A stretch of DNA of 64,000 nucleotides from Flavobacterium panacis (GTDB lineage Bacteria; Bacteroidota; Bacteroidia; Flavobacteriales; Flavobacteriaceae). The first letter of the stretch is position 1; every line of letters starts with the position of its first letter. The DNA lies in assembly GCF_024649945.1 (NCBI RefSeq), contig NZ_JANKMS010000003.1, forward strand, positions 248,001 through 312,000, written 5' to 3'. A model generated the notes under the pieces. That model was not told where the DNA came from, made no database searches, and saw only the letters and a program-made list of their open reading frames with translations. The translations under genes were made by a program, and so were the position numbers. Of the stretch, positions 24,412 to 31,727 are shown piece after piece.

Positions 24412-26154
24412 TTAGTTAATTTTGATTATCACTCCGTTTTTATCAGTGGTTAGTCTTCCTTTGGTTTTTTTTCCGTTTAAAACTTCTTTTCCGTTAATTT
24501 TAACTGAAACTTCTTTTATAGTGTCAGCAGTATCGATGTTGACATCATTAATTTCTTCGTTTATATTCTCGTAGTCATTTTCATCATCCTCGTCAGTAGG
24601 ACAGTTTAAACATCTTACTTTAGAACCTATAACTTTATAATTGTAATTTCCTTTGTGATTTAATTCAAGAAAATTGTCATCTGAATTATAGTAATCTCTT
24701 ACAGAAGAATCTGGTTTAATTAATTGTCCTTCTGGTAAATAAAGGTAAATGTCTACTTCTTGTCCTCTGAATTTATTTTTTACATCTGTCAGAAAATAGT
24801 TATCCAAAATTAAATGATTTCCGTTAAGTAGAAACTTATAATTAATTTTTTCTGCTCTTTTTTTAGCGTTAGTAAAAGAATTTCCTCTTGCACTTTTTTC
24901 GATCTGAATAAATGGAGCTGCTTGATCTGTATGTAAAACATGTAAGCGAACATCATTTGAATAAATCATTTCATTATTAGCTGAATCCTGTACAAATTCA
25001 AATTCTCTGTAATGATTTAAGCTTTTTGTATAATAATCACTGTATTTGAATTTTATAAATAAGGTATCAGTCTGTTTAATTGCAAAACTTTTTTTCTCGA
25101 CTACTTTGTTATCGTATGATAATTCAGTTGCTTGTTTGATTCCGATGCTTGCTAAAATTGCGATAGAAATAATCCAAACGGCTAAAAGGGTGTATTTTGT
25201 AATGTTTCCAATCGATTTTAAGTTTGGAGATAACAATTTAAATCCTAAAAGTGTTAAGAAGAAAAACGGAATTCCAACAGCAAAGAACATCAATAATCCA
25301 AATGACCAAAGCGGATATTCTGTAAAGTTTCCTGCTTCAATAAAATTCTGCCAAGGAAAATCGATAAAAATGTTAGTTCCTAATGTAAAAACACCGATCA
25401 ATAACATGATTAAGGTAGAAATCCCTGAGATGATTAGAATTACTCCTAAAAATTTAGCAAAGATTTTAAAAACGGTCATAACAAAGTCTCCAAATGAACT
25501 ACTTATTCTCCCAGCTCCCGACTTTACCTGGTTTCCCATTTTGTCATAATCTGCATTTTTAAATTTATCAGAAAGCGAATCTATTTCTTCGCGAACTTTT
25601 TTTTCGATGTTTGAAATTGTTACTGGTTCTCCCGTCATTTCTAATTTTTCAGAAGTGGTAACGGCTTCCGGAGTTACAATCCAAAGAACGAAATAAGCTA
25701 AGATTCCAGTTCCAAAACCTGCAAAAACGAAAATTAAGAATATGATTTTGATCCATACAGCATCAATTCCAAAATAATGACCCAAACCTGTTGCTACACC
25801 ACCAATCATACCTTTTTCTTTATCACGGTATAGTTTTTTGTGTTTTCTTGCACCATAGTCATTAAAAGATTTATTTGTGCTTTCTTCGTCTTCGATTCGG
25901 TAATCTTCAGGTTGTCCCATTACCGCAATCACTTCGTCAACATCTTTTAGTCCAACAACATGTTTTTCACTTTTTTGTTTTTCTGTCAACAATTCAGAAA
26001 CACGCATTTCGATGTCTTTAATAATTTCATCCTGACCAGATGAGTTGTTAAGTGATCGTTTAATAGCATCAAAGTAGCGTGTTAATTTTAGGTATGCATC
26101 TTCATCGATGTGAAAAAACATCCCGCCTAAGTTAATATTTACTGTTTTGTTCAT
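24412..26154 (-). CDS. PspC domain-containing membrane protein
   Basis: The 580-residue protein starts with a cytoplasmic region of about 100 residues (MNKTVNINLGGMFFHIDEDA) and then has a PspC domain near 108-160: KLYRDKEKGMIGGVATGLGHYFGID with the helix IIFLIFVFAGFGTGILAYFVLW. Several more helices lie between about 225 and 345. The C-terminal 230 residues are beta-rich and probably extracytoplasmic, like the toast-rack domain found after PspC in Bacteroidota. PspC belongs to phage-shock envelope stress systems in other bacteria. Here it is between a PadR regulator and two DUF2807 genes. Confidence 0.9.
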   Translation of the reverse strand: MNKTVNINLGGMFFHIDEDAYLKLTRYFDAIKRSLNNSSGQDEIIKDIEMRVSELLTEKQKSEKHVVGLKDVDEVIAVMGQPEDYRIEDEESTNKSFNDYGARKHKKLYRDKEKGMIGGVATGLGHYFGIDAVWIKIIFLIFVFAGFGTGILAYFVLWIVTPEAVTTSEKLEMTGEPVTISNIEKKVREEIDSLSDKFKNADYDKMGNQVKSGAGRISSSFGDFVMTVFKIFAKFLGVILIISGISTLIMLLIGVFTLGTNIFIDFPWQNFIEAGNFTEYPLWSFGLLMFFAVGIPFFFLTLLGFKLLSPNLKSIGNITKYTLLAVWIISIAILASIGIKQATELSYDNKVVEKKSFAIKQTDTLFIKFKYSDYYTKSLNHYREFEFVQDSANNEMIYSNDVRLHVLHTDQAAPFIQIEKSARGNSFTNAKKRAEKINYKFLLNGNHLILDNYFLTDVKNKFRGQEVDIYLYLPEGQLIKPDSSVRDYYNSDDNFLELNHKGNYNYKVIGSKVRCLNCPTDEDDENDYENINEEINDVNIDTADTIKEVSVKINGKEVLNGKKTKGRLTTDKNGVIIKIN

Positions 26155-26157
26155 GAC

Positions 26158-26490
26158 TTATTGATTTTGATTGGTGATTAGATTTACGGCATCAGATAAT
26201 TCTGTCCAGGTGCCGCTAAGTTCGTTTAAAAAAGTTTGTCCTATTTCGGTGAGTCCATAATATTTTCGTGGCGGACCTGAGGTCGATTCTTCCCAGCGAT
26301 AATTTAGTAAACCGTCATTTTTTAATCTGGTTAACAACGGATAAACGGTTCCTTCTACAACTAGTAATTTTGCGTTTTTTAAAGTGTCTAATATTTCAGA
26401 TGTATATGCGTCTTTTTCTTTTAGAACTGATAAGATGCAAAACTCAAGAACACCTTTGCGCATCTGTGCTTTTGTGTTTTCAATGTTCAT
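26158..26490 (-). CDS. PadR family transcriptional regulator
   Basis: A small 110-residue winged-helix protein. The PadR signature is clear: MRKGVLEFCILSVLKEKDAYTSEI, EGTVYPLLTRLKNDGLL, and SGPPRKYYGLTEIG in the wing. PadR proteins are dimeric repressors that respond to phenolics, drugs or envelope signals. It is the first gene of the operon with PspC and two DUF2807 genes (three-base gap to PspC), so it most likely controls its own operon. The leader contains a GATGATTGATGAT tract near 26534-26570. Confidence 0.93.
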   Translation of the reverse strand: MNIENTKAQMRKGVLEFCILSVLKEKDAYTSEILDTLKNAKLLVVEGTVYPLLTRLKNDGLLNYRWEESTSGPPRKYYGLTEIGQTFLNELSGTWTELSDAVNLITNQNQ

Positions 26491-26533
26491 AATTTCATTT
26501 TGTTTTTTTTTGATTGAACAATTCGTTTTTTGA

Positions 26534-26570
26534 TTGATGATTGATGATGATGATGATGATTGATGATTGT
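26534..26570. repeat. GATGAT/GATTGAT microsatellite in PadR leader
   Basis: The stretch is made of GAT, GATT units (GATTGATGATTGATGATGAT and onward) upstream of the PadR gene. It could vary in length by slippage and alter the promoter or leader. Confidence 0.7.
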
Positions 26571-26631
26571 TTTCGAATTAATTCTGTTAGAATTAGTTCT
26601 TATGGCATATAACTTTTAACCTTTTTTAAGA

Positions 26632-27111
26632 TTACTTTATAAAAGGAATCGTAATCGGATATTTGTATAATTCTCCGTTTGAAGCTTTTATAGAAGCATA
26701 AATCACTAAAAAGAATTCAACAAATTTTAACACTCCAAAAAGAATAACAGCTGTAATTCCAACACTTAACATTCCGATGTGTGCCTGAAAGTTAAAGTTT
26801 CTGATTACAAAATCGTGATCGTTAAAAACAGCTTCTAATGGAAGATTTTGCAAGAAAACCGTAATAAAAATTGGTATTGCGATAAGTGCTAAAATCAAAG
26901 TATAAAGCAATAGGCTTAACTGAAAGTTCAATGTCTGTTTTCCGTGATGATCTACAAATTCAGATTTGTCTTTATAGTTCGTCCAAATGATTAGCGGAAA
27001 AATATAGTTCCCAAACGGAATTATATACTGACTTAAAGTACTCAAATGAGTAAATGCTGCTGTATTTTTTTCTGATGTTTTTTCCATGATGAGTGGTGTT
27101 GTTGTTTCCAT
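26632..27111 (-). CDS. DUF4870 domain-containing membrane protein
   Basis: The 159-residue protein fits DUF4870: LSTLSQYIIPFGNYIFPLIIW near 23-43, SEFVDHHGKQTLNFQLSLLLY near 51-71, then two further helices near 74-86 and 113-140. It is an inner-membrane protein with about four helices and unknown role. Two starts are possible: 27111 (METTTPLIMEK) or 27087 (MEKTSEKNT). It lies 142 bases upstream of the PadR gene on the same strand, and could belong to the same regulon. Confidence 0.85.
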   Translation of the reverse strand: METTTPLIMEKTSEKNTAAFTHLSTLSQYIIPFGNYIFPLIIWTNYKDKSEFVDHHGKQTLNFQLSLLLYTLILALIAIPIFITVFLQNLPLEAVFNDHDFVIRNFNFQAHIGMLSVGITAVILFGVLKFVEFFLVIYASIKASNGELYKYPITIPFIK

Positions 27112-27139
27112 GATTAAAAGTATATAGTAATTTCTTATG

Positions 27140-27147
27140 CAAATATA
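27140..27147 (-). promoter_or_regulatory. -7 box TATATTTG upstream of DUF4870 gene
   Basis: On the minus strand TATATTTG is a perfect TAnnTTTG box 29 bases before the first ATG of the DUF4870 gene. Confidence 0.6.
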
Positions 27148-27294
27148 TGTCTAAAAACTAGTATCTTGTTTTGCATAGTACCAAATATTAACAAAATATT
27201 AACAAATGCAATTCGTAAGAATAATGTTTAAAATATTGAAAATCATTTGCGTGCCCTATGTTTAAAGGCTTCTTTACGATATCTAAAGTATTTA

Positions 27295-27324
27295 TTGTGC
27301 GCGCATAGTTTTTTTGTATTTTTA
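27295..27324 (+). promoter_or_regulatory. promoter of DUF4442 gene
   Basis: TTG at 27295-27297, a 19-base spacer and TATTTTTA at 27317-27324 match the Bacteroidota TTG-N19-TAnnTTTG pattern with one mismatch, 19 bases before the ATG at 27343. Confidence 0.55.
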
Positions 27325-27342
27325 CATGAAAAAATATATCCT

Positions 27343-27795
27343 ATGGCACTTTCGGTATCAAAACTTAATAAATTCGTCTTGTTTAAATTGCCTTCTGCAT
27401 ACTTTTGCGGAGTACGTGTAAAAGATATAAACGATAGCAGTTGTACAGTGACAGTAAAGCACAGATGGATCAATCAGAATCCGTTTAACTCTATGTATTT
27501 TGCAGTTCAAGCCATGGCAGCGGAATTGACAACCGGAGCTTTGGTCATTTCGCAGATTCAACAGAGTGGTAGAAAAATTTCCATGTTAGTAGCCAATAAC
27601 AAAGGGAACTTCACAAAAAAAGCAACAGGAAGAATTACATTTGTTTGCAAAGACGGGCATTTAATCGCCGAAGCGATCAAAAAAACAATTGAAACAGGAG
27701 AAGGACAGACATTCTGGATGAAATCGATAGGAACAAATGAAGAAGGTGTTCAGGTTTCTGAAATGGATTTTGAATGGAGTGTTCGCTTAAAATAA
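27343..27795 (+). CDS. DUF4442 domain (hotdog-fold) protein
   Basis: The protein of about 150 residues matches DUF4442, a hotdog-fold family related to PaaI-type thioesterases. It has VKDINDSSCTVTVKHRWINQ, NPFNSMYFAVQAMAAELTTG near 48-67, and ATGRITFVCKDG. The start was set at 27343 (MALSVSKLNKFVLFKLPS); a longer reading frame from 27247 would run through the promoter. No substrate is known; acyl-CoA hydrolysis is possible. It stands alone and ends at a strong terminator. Confidence 0.85.
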   Translation: MALSVSKLNKFVLFKLPSAYFCGVRVKDINDSSCTVTVKHRWINQNPFNSMYFAVQAMAAELTTGALVISQIQQSGRKISMLVANNKGNFTKKATGRITFVCKDGHLIAEAIKKTIETGEGQTFWMKSIGTNEEGVQVSEMDFEWSVRLK

Positions 27796-27822
27796 AAACA
27801 ACCTCATCTCTGAGGTTGTTTT
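27795..27822. terminator. terminator between DUF4442 and glycosylhydrolase genes
   Basis: A 12-bp stem (AAAACAACCTCA with its complement) and a TCTC loop lie between convergent genes; A and T tracts on both sides allow bidirectional use. Confidence 0.9.
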
Positions 27823-27839
27823 ATAGAAAACTCTTGCGG

Positions 27840-29657
27840 CTATTTTTTAATGATTTTAAAACTTTCACTGCTTCCGTTTTCAAAACTAACTTTAACAAAA
27901 TAAAAACCACTCATTAAATTTGATGGTGATATCTTTATTTGTGAATCAGAATTATTACTATTCTGGTGCCACACTTGTTTTCCGCTTCCTTCATAAATTG
28001 TAATTTGTGCAACACTCAAAGACTTTGTGGATTCTATTGTAAAAACGTCACTAAAAGGATTAGGGTAAACATTCAATGATTTGTTTGTTGCGAGTTCAAA
28101 ATCATCATTCCCTAAACTCGGATCATAAGTTCCAGCTTCGTTATTATTTTTATCTAAGGAAGTTACCACAATAAATTTAGTATCAACTTGATCCTGAGTC
28201 AGCGTAAACTGGTTTCCGGCTGTTATTTCTATAATTTTAGAACCGTCATCTTTGTTGGTAACGGCTTCGGCAGCATTATTAAAAGCATAAATTACGTATT
28301 TTACTGGTAAATCACCATCAGAGGCGGGAGCAGGAGTCTCCCAAGTTAAACCAGTTCCTGTAATTGTAATGTTTGCGGGTTTGTTTGGGCAAATGGCATC
28401 TTTTCCCAGAATAGGAGGAGCGAAAGATTTGTACTTGTATTCTGCTCCACTCAAATTTGTATTTATTGATTTTGAATTCGTTTTTATAGAAGCATAGCTA
28501 TAGGCAATTTGACCAAATGTAGCATTCATGGAGGCTGTTCTATTATGAATCGTCTGATTTTGTAATTCTGATGATGCCCAGTTGTTGGTATCATCCATCT
28601 TGTAAAACGCCTGACTTACATATAATTGCTTGTTTCGGGCTTTTATTTCATCATTCCACCATTGCGAAAGTTTTACATAATCTTGCGCTCCAGTGATTTT
28701 CCAATACAATTGTGGGGCCAGATAATCTACTTTTCCAGCGTCTAACCATGCAATCGGATCGTAAAATAAATCATTGAAAGATGATCCGCCTGTAATTCCG
28801 GTAGGCACACCACTTTTCCATATACCAGAAGGACTTACTCCAAAAACAATATTTTTATTTAAATTAGTATTAATAACCTGAATGGCATCATAAACCATTG
28901 CAATCATAATGTTTCCGTTTTCTCTCCTCCAATTTGCCAATGTCAAGCCATTCGGATTATGGTCAGTAAATGCCTGACTATCTTGATTGGCAGGAGCTGC
29001 AGCCATGGCACCACTTGGATAGAAATAATCATCAAAATGAATTCCATCAACATCGTATCGTGTGGCAATATCCTGAATGATAGAAACAATATAGTCCCGA
29101 ACTTCAGGTAAGCCAGGATTTAATATTTTCAAATTGGCATTATTGGCGGCAGTAATTACCCATGACGGATTTTTACTTATCGGATGATTTGATGCATTTG
29201 CATAGGTGCCATTCTTTGCCCTATAAGGATTTATCCAGGCATGAAGATCCAATCCTCTTTTATGCGATTCGGTTATGGCAAAAGTCAAAGGATCCCATAA
29301 AGGGTTAGGAGCGAGTCCTTCTGTTCCTGTTAAATAGTTTGACCAAGGTTCTATAGCAGATACATAAAGTGCATCGCTTGCTGGACGAACCTGCAGAAAT
29401 ACCGTATTATATCCATTGTTTTGCAGATTATCCAGAATTGTAAGTAATTCGGCCTGTTGCACAGCGGGAGAAGCTGTTTTGTTTGTAGGCCAGGTCAAAT
29501 TGAAAACAGAGGGTAAAAAAACACCTCTCAAATCTCTTTTAGGTGTTGTTTTGCTAAATTCTGGTCCCTGTATACATTGTGCTTCTAGTAGAGAGAAACT
29601 CAACAGCAGGCATGTTGTGATTGCAGTTTTAAAAGCAATAAGAGTAGTTTTTTTCAT
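27840..29657 (-). CDS. family 10-like glycosylhydrolase (DUF187/GHL10) with T9SS sorting domain
   Basis: The 605-residue protein has a signal peptide (ending LLEAQC near 27), a TIM-barrel GHL10/DUF187 domain from about 40 to 420 with RGVFLPSVFNLTWP, NNGYNTVFLQVRPASDALY, DLHAWINPYR, YDVDGIHFDDYFYPSG (catalytic-type Asp/Glu region) and VDYLAPQLYW. An Fn3-like domain (about 425-510) comes next. The last 80 residues form a type A T9SS C-terminal domain: LNVYPNPFSDVFTIE to GFYFVKVSFENG and a KIIKK end. It should be secreted across the outer membrane and surface attached or released. GHL10 enzymes may cut peptidoglycan-like or other glycans; the substrate is unknown. Confidence 0.9.
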   Translation of the reverse strand: MKKTTLIAFKTAITTCLLLSFSLLEAQCIQGPEFSKTTPKRDLRGVFLPSVFNLTWPTNKTASPAVQQAELLTILDNLQNNGYNTVFLQVRPASDALYVSAIEPWSNYLTGTEGLAPNPLWDPLTFAITESHKRGLDLHAWINPYRAKNGTYANASNHPISKNPSWVITAANNANLKILNPGLPEVRDYIVSIIQDIATRYDVDGIHFDDYFYPSGAMAAAPANQDSQAFTDHNPNGLTLANWRRENGNIMIAMVYDAIQVINTNLNKNIVFGVSPSGIWKSGVPTGITGGSSFNDLFYDPIAWLDAGKVDYLAPQLYWKITGAQDYVKLSQWWNDEIKARNKQLYVSQAFYKMDDTNNWASSELQNQTIHNRTASMNATFGQIAYSYASIKTNSKSINTNLSGAEYKYKSFAPPILGKDAICPNKPANITITGTGLTWETPAPASDGDLPVKYVIYAFNNAAEAVTNKDDGSKIIEITAGNQFTLTQDQVDTKFIVVTSLDKNNNEAGTYDPSLGNDDFELATNKSLNVYPNPFSDVFTIESTKSLSVAQITIYEGSGKQVWHQNSNNSDSQIKISPSNLMSGFYFVKVSFENGSSESFKIIKK

Positions 29658-29827
29658 AGTAAATTGGTTTTTTGGTATAATTATCTGAGTATAAATATAT
29701 TAAAAAAACGCAATTGTATTCGTTTATTTTGCATTTTATTTCGTTTTTAATTTCTTTTAAAAGATGAATAACGCAACAAAGCGCAAAACAAATAAAAAAA
29801 AACAGTAGAATTTAAAAACTGGATATA

Positions 29828-29855
29828 AAAAAAGACCTCAATTGCTAGAGGTCTC
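29828..29855 (-). terminator. terminator of the 51-residue peptide gene
   Basis: Stem AGACCTC (29833-29839) with GAGGTCT (29848-29854) and an 8-base loop; on the minus strand it is followed by a T7 run. It lies 25 bases after the stop codon of the small gene. Confidence 0.8.
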
Positions 29856-29879
29856 TTCTTGTTTTTATAAAAGTTACGG

Positions 29880-30035
29880 TTATTTTTTTGCGCAACATTT
29901 TTTATCTTTTTTATCTGTAGTTTTTTTGCAGCAAGATTCTTTTTTAGCTTTTTCTTTTGCTGCAGGTTTTGTGTCTTGTGCATTAACACCGATTGAAAAT
30001 AAGGCTACTGTAACGATAGTAATTACTTTTGTCAT
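29880..30035 (-). CDS. 51-residue secreted Lys/Cys-rich peptide
   Basis: The reading frame starts MTKVITIVTVALFSIGVNAQ, a complete short signal peptide with an A-Q cleavage context. The mature part of about 31 residues is very basic and carries two CC pairs (ESCCKK and KKCCAKK) separated by Lys, Asp and Thr. A -7 box (30077-30084) lies upstream and a terminator (29828-29855) downstream, so it forms a full transcription unit. I do not recognise a family. The paired cysteines suggest metal binding or disulfide formation in the periplasm; a link to the copper genes 2 kb away is inference. Confidence 0.75.
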   Translation of the reverse strand: MTKVITIVTVALFSIGVNAQDTKPAAKEKAKKESCCKKTTDKKDKKCCAKK

Positions 30036-30076
30036 TTTGTTTAATTGTTTTTTGTTAGAAGTATAATTGATTGAGT

Positions 30077-30084
30077 CAAATATA
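30077..30084 (-). promoter_or_regulatory. -7 box TATATTTG of the small peptide gene
   Basis: On the minus strand TATATTTG matches TAnnTTTG exactly and lies 42 bases before the ATG at 30035. Confidence 0.6.
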
Positions 30085-30146
30085 AATTGAATTTGTGCTT
30101 GTAAGAATAGTTCTCTTGTTAATGTTTTGGTAAAAGTGATCAGATA

Positions 30147-30830
30147 TTAAAATCCATAAGCGATTTTACGTTCTTTATATCGCCCTTTTTCTATAATCCA
30201 GACCAATTCATAACCTCCTGCGCCATCACCATTACTTGAGGCTATATAAAGAATGTCGTTCTTTCTATCATAATTTATTTGCGTGTACGAAAAGTTGGGT
30301 TCAAACAAATCGTCAAAGGCATCTTTAGGAAGATCAAGAGTTTTTTTGCCTATTGTTACTGTTATCAATTTATAAGTTGTTCGAGGAATATTACCATCTG
30401 TCCCCCAGATTTTCTTTCCGTTGATTTTTTCAAGAAAAGATTTTTCGTTTTTAGAATAAGCTAATTTGGCTGTTTTTGAATCAAATTTTTTACTTTCTAT
30501 AACAATGGTTAAACTATCTTTTTTAAAAATGACTTTTGTAGAAGTTTCTTTAATTAAAGGAATTTTTGTGAATTCAGATAAATACTTAATTCTGTCTTTG
30601 TAAACATAACCGCTTCTGTCCTTATTGTTTTTAGAATAATCAATTCCAATCCAGTTATTTTCGGGCTGAAAACCATAAACGACAAAACCATTTTCTAATT
30701 TATCTGAAATATTATTGCCTTTCTGGGCTTCACTTCTAATATTTACATAACCGTCATTATCTTTTATGATTGCAAATTGCGCGAATATTGCATTGCTAAA
30801 AAGTAATAGAAAGAAAAAGCAGATTCTCAT
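30147..30830 (-). CDS. secreted SH3b-like domain protein
   Basis: The 227-residue protein has a signal peptide (MRICFFFLLLFSNAIFAQF) and a bacterial SH3-like domain in the first third: AIIKDNDGYVNIRSEAQKGN, ending in SGYVYKDRIKYL. The rest (about 90-227) is unassigned beta-rich sequence ending in a segment typical of periplasmic readouts, with NDILYIASSNGDGAGGYELVW near 190-210. SH3b domains often bind peptidoglycan. It is the last gene of a three-gene minus-strand cluster (11-base gap to the lipoprotein gene). Confidence 0.7.
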   Translation of the reverse strand: MRICFFFLLLFSNAIFAQFAIIKDNDGYVNIRSEAQKGNNISDKLENGFVVYGFQPENNWIGIDYSKNNKDRSGYVYKDRIKYLSEFTKIPLIKETSTKVIFKKDSLTIVIESKKFDSKTAKLAYSKNEKSFLEKINGKKIWGTDGNIPRTTYKLITVTIGKKTLDLPKDAFDDLFEPNFSYTQINYDRKNDILYIASSNGDGAGGYELVWIIEKGRYKERKIAYGF

Positions 30831-30841
30831 GTTAATTGATT

Positions 30842-31264
30842 TTAATTTTTTAAATCGTCTTGTATTTTTATGTTTAACGATTTCATAATTATGCCTTTGT
30901 AATTATCTTTTAATAAATTCCGTATTGCTTTTTGTGATTTATACACAATTCTATAATTATCATTTTCAATTTCAATGCTTTTGATAGATTTAGAAACTTT
31001 CATAATTTCCTGATCATTCCATCTTCCTCTTCCAAAATAAATGTGCCCACTTGTCTCATCTGGATTATGAGGAATTAATTTAAAAACGATAGAATCTCCC
31101 TTTTTCATTTCATCCAATTGCTCATTCTTAACTTCCGAATTGATGATGAGTTTTACTTTGACATTACTTTCGCTTTTATTAGTAAACAAAATACCTTGTG
31201 AAGGATCGCAACTTGTTAGACATACAGTGACGATAAAAAATATGGGAAGAAATAGTTTTCTCAT
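30842..31264 (-). CDS. lipoprotein of unknown function
   Basis: The 140-residue product has a lipobox (CLTSC, Cys19) after a hydrophobic stretch. The mature part begins DPSQGILFTNKSESNVKVKL, suggesting a small beta-sandwich, and contains HNPDETSGHIYFGRGRW. No family is recognised. It is separated by one base from the upstream membrane-protein gene and by 11 from the SH3b gene, so the three are probably one operon. Confidence 0.7.
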   Translation of the reverse strand: MRKLFLPIFFIVTVCLTSCDPSQGILFTNKSESNVKVKLIINSEVKNEQLDEMKKGDSIVFKLIPHNPDETSGHIYFGRGRWNDQEIMKVSKSIKSIEIENDNYRIVYKSQKAIRNLLKDNYKGIIMKSLNIKIQDDLKN

Positions 31265-31265
31265 T

Positions 31266-31559
31266 TTATTTATACTTTCTCTTTACTAGAAATTGAATTA
31301 ATATTATGATCAATAAAACAGCTAAAAGTAGTAATTCCATAAAAATTAATCCTACTAAGGGCATGCCGCATCTTAGAGGTCCGTTAGCAGTTAGTCTATT
31401 TTCAATGATATTAAATACTAAACAAGAAAAGATGATTTGTAAGAGAAAATTAATAAAACTTACTTTTACAAAATTTAGCTTGATACTTTCTGCAAGATCT
31501 TTTGTTCCAAATATAAGTTGAAAAATTGGTGGAAGAACTAGTAATAACAATGGATTCAT
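31266..31559 (-). CDS. small membrane protein of unknown function
   Basis: A 97-residue protein with three hydrophobic helices (about 3-18, 32-50 and 66-90) and a basic end VKRKYK. No family is recognised. It is the first gene of the cluster with the lipoprotein and the SH3b protein. Confidence 0.6.
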   Translation of the reverse strand: MNPLLLLVLPPIFQLIFGTKDLAESIKLNFVKVSFINFLLQIIFSCLVFNIIENRLTANGPLRCGMPLVGLIFMELLLLAVLLIIILIQFLVKRKYK

Positions 31560-31727
31560 TTCGTAGTTTAATTAAATTGAATTTTGATGCTTGTTGTCAT
31601 TCCAAAATCGATGCCATTATGCAATCATAGCTTTCTATTTTATCAATTTTCCTTTTTTTGATGAAGATAAGGTCGACATATCCGCACAATAAAATGAACT
31701 TTTATCACTTATATGGTTCAAAAAAAA

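Noticed and set aside
27247..27342. N-terminal extension of the DUF4442 protein
   Set aside because: It covers the TTG-N19-TATTTTTA promoter and does not resemble the family.
29747..29989. Longer minus-strand reading frame overlapping the 51-residue peptide in another frame
   Set aside because: It has no signal peptide, is low-complexity Lys/Asn, and crosses the terminator.
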